A stretch of 64,000 nucleotides of DNA from assembly GCF_000814825.1 (NCBI RefSeq), contig NZ_CP009302.1, positions 434,001-498,000 on the forward strand. Reading direction: 5' to 3'. Origin of the DNA: Berryella intestinalis. Its GTDB lineage: Bacteria; Actinomycetota; Coriobacteriia; Coriobacteriales; Eggerthellaceae. The notes beneath the pieces were generated by a model that saw only the letters and a list, made by a program, of their open reading frames with translations, did no database searches and was not told where the DNA came from. Below, one piece after another: positions 8,369 to 15,697 of the stretch. A program made the position numbers and the translations under genes. How positions within the stretch are numbered: the first letter of the stretch is position 1; each line of letters begins with the position of its first letter.

Positions 8369-10771
8369 ATGCCGAAACGTTCGGAAAACGGGCTGTCGCG
8401 CAGAGGTTTTCTCAAAGGCGTCGGAGCGGCGGGCGCGCTGGGAGCGGCGGGCGCCGCGGCGATGACGTCCACGCAGGGCTGGCTGAAGCCGATCGCTGCA
8501 GACGCCGCCGCAGACGAGCGCGTGGCCTACACGTACCATCACAGCCACTGCGGGGGCATGTGCCCGCTGAAGTGCACGGTGCGCGGAGGCCGCCTCGCCA
8601 TGATCCAGCCGAACGACATCTGCGAGGACAGGTACCGCACCATATGCCTCAAGGGCATTTCCGAGATCCAGCACATCTACGGCGACAAGCGCATCCAGAC
8701 GCCCCTGAAGCGCGTCGGAGAGCGCGGCGAGGGCAAGTTCGTCTCCGTGTCGTGGGACGAGGCGCTTGACGAGATCGTCGACCAGATCAAGCGCATCCAG
8801 GCGGAGTCGGGCAAGGGCTCGGTCATGGTGACCAGCGGAGCCGAGGCCGACGTGCCGTTTTTGGCCCCCGTCCTCGGGGCCCGGGGAGGCGGAAACCCCG
8901 GCATCGACGTCGGCATCGGCAACGGCCTCGATCCGGCGACGGGCATGGGCGCCGGCTACGCCATGAGCGCCCCCGAGGCGCGCGACTGGACGAAGTCGAA
9001 GCTCGTGCTCACCGTGGGCAGCAACTACTGCGAGTCGAGCCTTCCGTCTGCCCGCCTGTTCTTCGAGGCGAAGGAGGCCGGGGCCCGCATGGTGACCGTC
9101 GATCCGCACTTCTCGACGACGGCGGGCAAGTCCCACGAATGGGTGCCCATCGAGCCGGGAACTGATGCTGCCCTGTTCCTGGGCATGATCACCCACATTC
9201 TCGAGTCGGGGCTGGCCGATACGGCCTTCATGGCCAACCACACGTCGCTGCCGTTTTTGGTGAACGCCGAGACGGGCGCGCTGCTGAAGGACCGCGAGCC
9301 CTCGATCGACCCTGAGAAGAAGGCGCCCGTGCCCGGCCAGCTCGACCTGTTCTACGTCATCGACGGCTCGGGTAGCGTCGTGCGCGCCGACAAGGCGGCC
9401 ACGACGGTGCTGTCGGGCTCGGCGGAGGTGGACGGTGTGCGTGCTCGCACGGTGTTCGACCTGCTGAAAGAGACGCAGAAGCAGTACAGCGTCGAATGGG
9501 CCTCCCGCATCACGGGCATCCCGGCCGACAAGATCAGGGAGCTGGCCGAGCTGTACGCCGCGGGCCCCTCGTCGCTGTGCCTCGGCTGGGGCGGAAACGA
9601 CAAGATGAGCAACGCCGACATCGCCGGCCATGCGGCCGCCGTCCTGACCGCCATCACCGGCAACATCGGGAAAGAGGGCGCGGGTGTGGGCGTGTATGTG
9701 GGCGCTTCGTACGGCGGGTATGCCGCGACGCTGGGCTCCTGGGCGCTTCCCGAGACGCTGGCGGCCGGCGAAGCCGATGTTCCCATGTACGACCTGCGCT
9801 ACAAGGAGAACTCCGTTCGCGCGCACATCGCGGTGGGCGACAAACTCGCGCAGTGCATGGCCAACATGTCCAAGAGCGAAGAGTGGGCGCGCAGCCTCGA
9901 CCTCATCGTCACCGCGGATCCGTACTTCACCGAAGCGGCGAAATGGGCGGATTACGTTTTGCCGCTGACCAGCCGTTTCGAGTACGACGAGGAGATCGGC
10001 AACATCGCGAGCGGCTACAGCCATATCGTCATGCAGCAAAAGGTCATCGATCCGCTGTTCGAGGCCCGCACCGACCTGTGGCTCACGCGCGAGATCGCCA
10101 AGCGCATGGGCGTCGAAGACGCGCTTCCCAAGACGTCGCTCGAGCGCGCCCAGGCCGTTCTGGGCACGTCGGAAGACCCCTACGTCTCTTCCCTGACGGT
10201 CGAGAAGCTGGCGGACAACCAGGGCATGTGGCCGTGCGAGGGGATCGCCGAAGTGCGCCGCGTGGCCATGGACCGCACGTTCCCCACGCTTTCGGGCCGC
10301 ATGGACGTGTACTACGAGTCGCTGGTCGAAGACGCCCAGGAGCTTCCCCAGTGGGAGCCCTGCTCGGAGGCCACGTGGGACAACCCCGACCGCGAGCGCT
10401 TTCCGTTCCAGCTGATCAACGTGCGCTCGCGCTTCCGCATCCACAACCAGTTCAACGATGCCGAATGGCTGCAGCAGTTCTACGAGCCCACGCTGAACGC
10501 CAACCCCGCCGATCTGGCCGCATACGGGCTTAAGACCGGGGACGTGGCCGAGGTGTTCAACGACCGCGGCAGCTTCAAGGTGCGCGTATCGGGCAACGAG
10601 GCGGTGCGTCCGGGATCGGTCCGCATGATCGAGGGGGCCACGGCCGACTACACCGTCGAGGGGAACATGCAGTCGGTGACCAACGACGAGTTCATCGCGC
10701 GCGGATCCAAGCTGATGTGCGGGCCGGTCATCCCGTTTTCCGACACGCTCGTCGCGATCAAGAAGGCATAG
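8369..10771 (+). CDS. Tat-exported molybdopterin oxidoreductase, catalytic subunit
   Basis: An 800-residue catalytic subunit of the DMSO reductase family, using bis-MGD and one [4Fe-4S] cluster. The ATG at 8369 is preceded by AGGAGGGG (8353-8360), which rules out an in-frame start at 8309. The N-terminus is a Tat signal (SRRGFLKGVGAAGALGAAGA), so the enzyme works outside the membrane. The Fe-S motif is CGGMCPLKC with a fourth Cys in TICLKG. A serine in GAGYAMSAPEARDW is a candidate Mo ligand by position, not proven. The C-terminus contains the molybdopterin dinucleotide-binding domain. It heads a CISM-type operon with a four-cluster ferredoxin and an NrfD anchor. Substrate cannot be told from sequence: sulfur compounds, N- or S-oxides and catechols are all possible for this family. 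Confidence 0.92.
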   Translation: MPKRSENGLSRRGFLKGVGAAGALGAAGAAAMTSTQGWLKPIAADAAADERVAYTYHHSHCGGMCPLKCTVRGGRLAMIQPNDICEDRYRTICLKGISEIQHIYGDKRIQTPLKRVGERGEGKFVSVSWDEALDEIVDQIKRIQAESGKGSVMVTSGAEADVPFLAPVLGARGGGNPGIDVGIGNGLDPATGMGAGYAMSAPEARDWTKSKLVLTVGSNYCESSLPSARLFFEAKEAGARMVTVDPHFSTTAGKSHEWVPIEPGTDAALFLGMITHILESGLADTAFMANHTSLPFLVNAETGALLKDREPSIDPEKKAPVPGQLDLFYVIDGSGSVVRADKAATTVLSGSAEVDGVRARTVFDLLKETQKQYSVEWASRITGIPADKIRELAELYAAGPSSLCLGWGGNDKMSNADIAGHAAAVLTAITGNIGKEGAGVGVYVGASYGGYAATLGSWALPETLAAGEADVPMYDLRYKENSVRAHIAVGDKLAQCMANMSKSEEWARSLDLIVTADPYFTEAAKWADYVLPLTSRFEYDEEIGNIASGYSHIVMQQKVIDPLFEARTDLWLTREIAKRMGVEDALPKTSLERAQAVLGTSEDPYVSSLTVEKLADNQGMWPCEGIAEVRRVAMDRTFPTLSGRMDVYYESLVEDAQELPQWEPCSEATWDNPDRERFPFQLINVRSRFRIHNQFNDAEWLQQFYEPTLNANPADLAAYGLKTGDVAEVFNDRGSFKVRVSGNEAVRPGSVRMIEGATADYTVEGNMQSVTNDEFIARGSKLMCGPVIPFSDTLVAIKKA

Positions 10772-10779
10772 GGGGAGCC

Positions 10780-11397
10780 ATGACGAAACTTGCAATCGCG
10801 GTCAACGTGGGCCGCTGCGTGGGATGCCACACCTGCTCTATCTCGTGCAAGATGAGCAACAACGTTCCCGACGGCATGCTGTGGAACCGCGTGCTCACCG
10901 AGAACAGCGAGGTTATCGACGGCGCCGTGGGCGTGTATCCCGCTCTTTCACGCGACTACCTGCCGCTTGCCTGCCAGCACTGCGAGAACCCCGCCTGCCA
11001 GAAGGTGTGCCCGACCGGGGCGACCTACAAAGACGGCAAGGGCCGCGTCGAGATCGACTACGACAAGTGCATCGGATGCCGCATGTGCATGGCCGCCTGC
11101 CCCTACAACGCGCGCGTGTTCAATTGGACCGAACCGGTGCGCAGCGCCGGCTCGAACTACGGGGAGGCCGATGTGCCCGTGCGCCCCAAGGGCGTGATGG
11201 AGAAATGCACGCTGTGCTCCGAGCGCACCGACCGGGGCGATGCGCCCATGTGCGTCACGTGCTGCCCGGCCCGCGCACGCGTCTACGGCGACCTCGACGA
11301 TCCCGATTCGGAGATCTCGAAGATCGCCCGCGAGAAGAACGTCCGCATTTTGCTGGAAGAGATGGGCACGAGCCCGCAAGTCTTCTACTTCGAATAA
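10780..11397 (+). CDS. Four-cluster [4Fe-4S] electron-transfer subunit
   Basis: A 205-residue DmsB/PsrB/NrfC-type ferredoxin that relays electrons between the membrane anchor and the molybdoenzyme. Four cysteine groups are visible: CVGCHTCSISC, CQHCENPACQKVC, CIGCRMCMAAC, and the last group CTLC with CVTCC about 15 residues later. It has no signal of its own, consistent with co-export with the Tat-tagged partner. The ATG at 10780 is preceded by GGGGGAG directly after the upstream stop. This is the middle gene of the operon. Confidence 0.93.
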   Translation: MTKLAIAVNVGRCVGCHTCSISCKMSNNVPDGMLWNRVLTENSEVIDGAVGVYPALSRDYLPLACQHCENPACQKVCPTGATYKDGKGRVEIDYDKCIGCRMCMAACPYNARVFNWTEPVRSAGSNYGEADVPVRPKGVMEKCTLCSERTDRGDAPMCVTCCPARARVYGDLDDPDSEISKIAREKNVRILLEEMGTSPQVFYFE

Positions 11398-11408
11398 GGG
11401 GTGCACTG

Positions 11409-12557
11409 ATGGAATTGTCTACCAAAACGAAGGGCGCCCTGGGCGTTCTGGCGGCCGTCGCCGCCATCGGCGTCGGCGCATGGGTATACCAGCAGGTGGT
11501 GGGCCTGGGAGCGACGGGCATGTCGAACGCCACCTCGTGGGGGCTCTACATCGCGATGTTCATGTTCTTCGTCGGCCTTTCCGCCGGCGGCCTGATCGTC
11601 GCATCTTCGGCAAGCGTGTTCAAGATCGAGAAATACGAGCGCGTCGCCATCCCCGCAGTCATCTGCTCGATGGTGTGCATCTGCGCGGCGGGCATGTTCG
11701 TCCTCATCGATCTGGGCGGCATCGCGCGCGTGTGGCGCATCGCCACGGGGCCGAACTTCTCCTCGCCGCTTCTGTGGGATGTGTGCGTCATCACGCTGTA
11801 CCTGACCATCAACATCCTCGACCTGGTCTTTTTAGTGCGAGGCAACCATCGCGCGGTCGCGGTTCTGTCCCGCGTGGCGCTGCCCACGGCCATCCTCGTC
11901 CACTCGGTGACCGCGTGGATCTTCGGCCTGCAGATCGCCAAGACCTGGTACACGGCCATCATGGCCCCCATCTTCGTGGCCTCGGCCTGCGATTCGGGGC
12001 TGGCCCTGCTGCTCATCACGCTCGTGCTGCTGGAGCGCTTCGGGATCTTCCAGACGGGCAAGGAGCTTCTCGCCAGCTTGGCGGGCCTGCTCGCCGTCTT
12101 CATCGCGGTCGACGCCTTCTTCATCGGCTGCGAGCTTCTGACCATGGCGTATCCCGGCGGGGAGCATGCGCACGCGCTCTCGCACATGACCGTCGGAGCG
12201 ACCTCGCCGTTCTTCTGGTTCGAGATCGTATGCGGCCTGCTCGTTCCCTTCCTCATCCTGGTGTTCGCGAAGAACCGCCAGAAGACGGGGCTGATCGTGC
12301 TGGCGTCTGCGCTGGTCGTGCTGGGCGTGCTGTGCAAGCGCATCTGGCTGCTGTTCACCGCGTTCATCACGCCGAACGTGGAGGGCGCCCCCGGCATCTC
12401 GCTGGGCACGCAGGGAGCGGCGCTTGCGGGCGGCCCCGACATGTGGGCGCTTGCCGGAACGTACGCGCCGACGCTGGTCGAGATCGCGATCGTGGCGGGG
12501 GTCGTCTCGCTCGTCGCAGGCGCCTACATCGTGCTGGTGAACCGCTTCGTCCGATAG
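11409..12557 (+). CDS. NrfD-family membrane anchor/quinone-interacting subunit
   Basis: A 382-residue polytopic membrane protein with about nine to ten hydrophobic segments, assigned to the NrfD/DmsC-like anchors by composition and operon position. Charged residues in helices (for example FIAVDAFFIGCELLTMAY) resemble NrfD quinone-site regions. It should exchange electrons with quinone for the Fe-S and molybdenum subunits encoded directly upstream. The ATG lies 11 bases after the ferredoxin stop with AAGGGG as ribosome site. A GC-rich hairpin follows the stop. It differs clearly from the shorter NrfD protein at 5783. Confidence 0.88.
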   Translation: MELSTKTKGALGVLAAVAAIGVGAWVYQQVVGLGATGMSNATSWGLYIAMFMFFVGLSAGGLIVASSASVFKIEKYERVAIPAVICSMVCICAAGMFVLIDLGGIARVWRIATGPNFSSPLLWDVCVITLYLTINILDLVFLVRGNHRAVAVLSRVALPTAILVHSVTAWIFGLQIAKTWYTAIMAPIFVASACDSGLALLLITLVLLERFGIFQTGKELLASLAGLLAVFIAVDAFFIGCELLTMAYPGGEHAHALSHMTVGATSPFFWFEIVCGLLVPFLILVFAKNRQKTGLIVLASALVVLGVLCKRIWLLFTAFITPNVEGAPGISLGTQGAALAGGPDMWALAGTYAPTLVEIAIVAGVVSLVAGAYIVLVNRFVR

Positions 12558-12579
12558 GCCGGCGCGGAAAAGCGAAAAA

Positions 12580-12612
12580 AAAGGGGGGCGGTGCGGTTGC
12601 GCCGCCCCTCTT
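12580..12612 (+). terminator. Hairpin terminator after the molybdoenzyme operon
   Basis: GGGGCGG (12585-12591) pairs with CCGCCCC (12602-12608), followed by TCTT. The T-run is short but the position, 28 bases after the stop, fits. Confidence 0.65.
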
Positions 12613-12651
12613 CGCATATTCGGACCCGGCTTGCGTTGTTTTCCATTTGTG

Positions 12652-12693
12652 AAGATAGCCGATCTATCTTATTTTCGAGGCGCTCCTTATAAT
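12652..12693 (+). promoter_or_regulatory. Promoter and operator-like inverted repeat before the second LPXTG gene
   Basis: A consensus -10 TATAAT lies at 12688-12693. Just upstream, AAGATAG (12652-12658) and CTATCTT (12664-12670) form a perfect 7-bp inverted repeat with a 5-base spacer, covering the place where a -35 would be. The -35 itself is poor, which suggests activation or repression at this site. Confidence 0.5.
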
Positions 12694-12829
12694 GGAATGC
12701 TGCGGCGGCGTCAAGCGCCTGCGCCATGCGGGGTCGTTCGGGTTCTCGGAGCCGATCGGCAGCCCGTCGCCGCGATGCAGCCGGCGTTTCGAGGCGCCGG
12801 TGACGGTGAAGGTAGATTGAGAGGTGGAA

Positions 12830-14716
12830 ATGGCAAGCAGGGCGGGTAGGCTACAGCGCCTTTTCGTTTCGTTCGCGTTGCTGGTGGGTTTTTCGTTCCT
12901 GCTTAACACGGGATCGAGCGCCGAGGCGGAGTCGGTTTTGTGCGGTATCGGCAAGAACGTCGACAGCAACATCGCAAATGTCGAGGTGTCCCACGAAAAG
13001 AGGGATTACAACGGGCAGTCGAGCGACTGGCAGGTGAACAACTACCAGTACCTCCTGGTTACGATGAAGGGCACGGTCGATAACCGCGACTCTTCCATCA
13101 GGGAGGGCGACTTCTTCACGATCAAGCTGGACGACCGCCTGCGGCCCAACGGCATATTCGACGAGGAGTCGGTTTCCGCGCTCATCCCGACGCTCACCAC
13201 GACGGTGGACGGGTCCGACGTGGTGGTGGCCGTTCCCGACTACAACCCGACCACCAAGACGATACGGTACGTGTTCACCGACTACATCGAATCGGTCGAC
13301 AGCCTCGACTTCATGGTGAAGCTCGCGGACTATCCCGACCTCAAGCGCGCGACGGGCAACGGGACGTACACGTTCAACAGCACCTATGCCGGAACTCCCT
13401 ACAGCTACACCTACGACGTGCTGTGGGAGAAGCCGCTTCCCGCTCCCAGCGAGGTGACGGCTAAGGAAGTGCGCCAGACCGCGATGGTCACCAACGTCCT
13501 GATATCCGAGGACGGCACCCAGAACAAGTACACGCACCGCGCATACGCCCGGTTCTACAACGTGGCCGATACGGACGGCATCGCGATTTCGTATACGGGA
13601 ACGTCTCCCTACACCGCCCAAACGAGGCTGAAGGTGTACGGGCTGCGCGACGAGGCGGCGGATAGCTTCGGCGCCGATGCTTCCAGCCTTGAGGACGTGA
13701 CGACGAAGTTCTCCGTAACGGTCCAGGCCAGCGGCATCAAGCTGGAGTCGACGGTTGCCGAAGCGGGTTACACGCGCTTCATGGTCGAGCTGGTCAACGA
13801 CTTCGATCCGAACGCCGCGATCAACTCGTATCTGGGATTTTCCATCAACGGGGGCCAGGCGGCCGGAACCACGGTCAACATCGCTAAGGAAAGCCTGATG
13901 GCCGCAGCGTATGCGATCGGCAACAGGGACGAGGTCCCCTGCCGCGAGGTCAGGAACCTGGAGATAACCAAGGTCGATGCCGATGACGCGTCCAAGAAGC
14001 TGGCGGGGGCGACCTTTGAGGTCTATCGTGCGGAAAACGGCGCTGCGAAGGGCGATCCCATCCAGACCGTGACGACCGACCAGTCGGGCATGGCCGTTGT
14101 CGAGAGCCTGGATCTGAAGGGTCAGTACGTGCTGGTCGAGACGGCGGCGCCCGAAGGGTACCTGCTGGACAAGACGCCGGTCAAGGTGGTCGTCAAGGAC
14201 CTGGACAAGGGAGTTCCCACGGTGCAGCTTTCCGTCCAGAACAAGCGCATCGAGCGGACCGACTTCACGGCGAGCAAGGTCTGGGTGGGCGGCAGCGACG
14301 AGCGCCCCGCCATTCAGCTGCAGCTGTTCTGCGACGGGCAGAAGCTGGGCGACCCCGTTACGCTGAAGGACGGTGCCACCTCCTACACCTGGAAGGATCT
14401 GGACAAGACCGACCAGCTGGGCGCGGCTTACCAGTACACGGTCGATGAGGTCGAGGTCCCCGCGGGCTACCGCAAAAGCGTCGAGGGCTCTGTGATCACC
14501 AATACCTTCGTCGAGGAAGAGCCGCCCGGCAAGATCGAAGAGCCGCCCGGCGGCAACACCGAGAACCCCTCGGTCGTTCGAACGGTTCCCCCGGCCTCTG
14601 CGGTCAAGCAGCTGCCGGCCACCGGGGATTCGGCGGTTTACCTGCTGTGCGCTGCGGTCATCGCGGCTTCCCTCATCGGAATCGCCCTGGCGCAGGCGCG
14701 CAGGAACCGGGACTAG
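12830..14716 (+). CDS. LPXTG surface protein with SpaA and Cna-B domains
   Basis: A 628-residue secreted, wall-anchored protein. The ATG at 12830 follows GAGAGG; a GTG two codons earlier is also possible. Residues 1-33 are a signal peptide. The next part (about 45-200) resembles the Ig-like adhesin domains of Sdr/collagen-binding proteins. About 373-460 is a SpaA/prealbumin-like domain (LEITKVDADDASKKLAGATF, APEGYLL), and about 475-565 is a Cna-B domain (ASKVWVGG, ending in SVITNTF). The sorting signal is LPATG at 595-599, a hydrophobic stretch and a RRNRD tail. The lysines and the repeated EEPPG spacer suit pilin-like or isopeptide-stabilised adhesins; the pilus role is an inference. No sortase is adjacent. 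Confidence 0.9.
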   Translation: MASRAGRLQRLFVSFALLVGFSFLLNTGSSAEAESVLCGIGKNVDSNIANVEVSHEKRDYNGQSSDWQVNNYQYLLVTMKGTVDNRDSSIREGDFFTIKLDDRLRPNGIFDEESVSALIPTLTTTVDGSDVVVAVPDYNPTTKTIRYVFTDYIESVDSLDFMVKLADYPDLKRATGNGTYTFNSTYAGTPYSYTYDVLWEKPLPAPSEVTAKEVRQTAMVTNVLISEDGTQNKYTHRAYARFYNVADTDGIAISYTGTSPYTAQTRLKVYGLRDEAADSFGADASSLEDVTTKFSVTVQASGIKLESTVAEAGYTRFMVELVNDFDPNAAINSYLGFSINGGQAAGTTVNIAKESLMAAAYAIGNRDEVPCREVRNLEITKVDADDASKKLAGATFEVYRAENGAAKGDPIQTVTTDQSGMAVVESLDLKGQYVLVETAAPEGYLLDKTPVKVVVKDLDKGVPTVQLSVQNKRIERTDFTASKVWVGGSDERPAIQLQLFCDGQKLGDPVTLKDGATSYTWKDLDKTDQLGAAYQYTVDEVEVPAGYRKSVEGSVITNTFVEEEPPGKIEEPPGGNTENPSVVRTVPPASAVKQLPATGDSAVYLLCAAVIAASLIGIALAQARRNRD

Positions 14717-14794
14717 GTTTTCGCGCTTCGGCGCGGGATGTGATTAAGTCATAAAAGCGGGGCGGTTCGCAAGCGGGCGGGCCGCCCCGTCGGG

Positions 14795-14800
14795 TATACT
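14795..14800 (+). promoter_or_regulatory. -10 element of the SRP RNA gene
   Basis: TATACT lies 24 bases before the first paired base of the SRP RNA. No convincing -35. Confidence 0.5.
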
Positions 14801-14818
14801 GGGCGGGTCGGATTACCT

Positions 14819-14926
14819 AGTATCTCGAATGGGCTGGGACGGCGCCAAGTTCCGAACCTGGTCAGGTCCGGGAGGAAGCAGCCATAAGGGACCGCTGACG
14901 AGCGTCCCTGCCTATTCGGGATACTT
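14819..14926 (+). ncRNA. ffs: Signal recognition particle RNA (4.5S type)
   Basis: Small bacterial SRP RNA that binds Ffh and targets membrane proteins co-translationally. The diagnostic apical region CTGGTCAGGTCCGGGAGG, followed by AAGCAGCC, is present. The ends pair: AGTATC and TCGAAT at 14819-14831 match ATTCG and GATACT at 14913-14925, giving one long hairpin. A T-run follows at 14925-14929 and acts as terminator. Its place before dnaX (here with a DedA gene between) is common in Gram-positive bacteria. The exact 5' end may be up to 12 bases further upstream. Confidence 0.93.
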
Positions 14927-14974
14927 TTTGCTTTACAGGCCCTCGACGGCCGGCTCGAAGTCGAAAGGCGACGG

Positions 14975-15631
14975 ATGGATCTGCTCTCCGCTCTCGTCGG
15001 GCTCATCAACGATCCGCGCGCCGCCATCGCGGCTTGGATCGTCGCACTGGGTCCCGTTCTCGTGTACACGCCCCTGTTCCTCATCGTGTTCGTGGAAACG
15101 GGCTTGGTGTTCTTTCCGTTCCTTCCCGGTGACTCCCTCCTGTTCGCAGCGGGCGTTTTCTCGGCCGAAGGGGGAGGGCTGAACCTTGCGGCCACGCTTG
15201 CGGTGTTCATCTCGGCGGCTATCCTGGGCAACACCTCGAACTACTGGATCGCGCGCTTCTTCGGCACGCGCATCATCGATTCGGGCAAGGTGAAGGCCTT
15301 CACGCCCGAGCGCGTGGCCAAGCTCGACCGGTTCTTCGAGCGCTACGGGGGCCTCACCATCGTCATCACGCGCTTCATGCCCTTCTTCCGCACGTTCGCC
15401 CCGTTCGTCGCGGGAACCGGCCATATGAACTTCGCGAAGTTCACGCTCTATAACGCCGTGGGCGGCATCGCCTGGGTGTCCTCGTTCGTGCTGCTGGGCT
15501 ACTTTTTCGGCGGCCTTCCGTTCGTCCAGGATCATTTCGAGGTGATCGTCCTGCTCATCGTGGGGGTATCGGTGCTTCCCGCCATCGTGGGCGCCGCGAA
15601 GGGGCTCATCGCCGCCCGTTCGGGAAAGTAG
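14975..15631 (+). CDS. DedA family membrane protein
   Basis: A 218-residue DedA/VTT-domain protein; members act as lipid carriers (polyprenyl phosphate or phospholipid flipping) and support membrane homeostasis. Visible family features: VETGLVFFPFLPGDSLLFAA near residue 45, GNTSNYWIARFFG, and TRFMPFFRTFAPFVAGTGHM, which holds the conserved R and GxxxM of the re-entrant loops. Several hydrophobic helices run to the C-terminus. It lies between ffs and dnaX and is probably transcribed separately from the SRP RNA. The exact substrate is not indicated. Confidence 0.9.
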   Translation: MDLLSALVGLINDPRAAIAAWIVALGPVLVYTPLFLIVFVETGLVFFPFLPGDSLLFAAGVFSAEGGGLNLAATLAVFISAAILGNTSNYWIARFFGTRIIDSGKVKAFTPERVAKLDRFFERYGGLTIVITRFMPFFRTFAPFVAGTGHMNFAKFTLYNAVGGIAWVSSFVLLGYFFGGLPFVQDHFEVIVLLIVGVSVLPAIVGAAKGLIAARSGK

Positions 15632-15697
15632 GCGCGGGTTAGCGGTATGATGCTCGTGGAACGACCGCCCTCGTAGGGCTAGAAAGCGCAGGGGACA

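Noticed and set aside
7964-10795. A 943-codon open frame on the minus strand opposite the molybdoenzyme gene
   Set aside because: It mirrors codon-position GC bias of the true plus-strand gene, has no recognisable domain and would lie antisense to a gene with complete motifs.
14756-14792. GC-rich hairpin between the second LPXTG gene and ffs as a terminator
   Set aside because: Stem GGGGCGG/CCGCCCC has a long loop and no T-run; it leads straight into the SRP RNA promoter.
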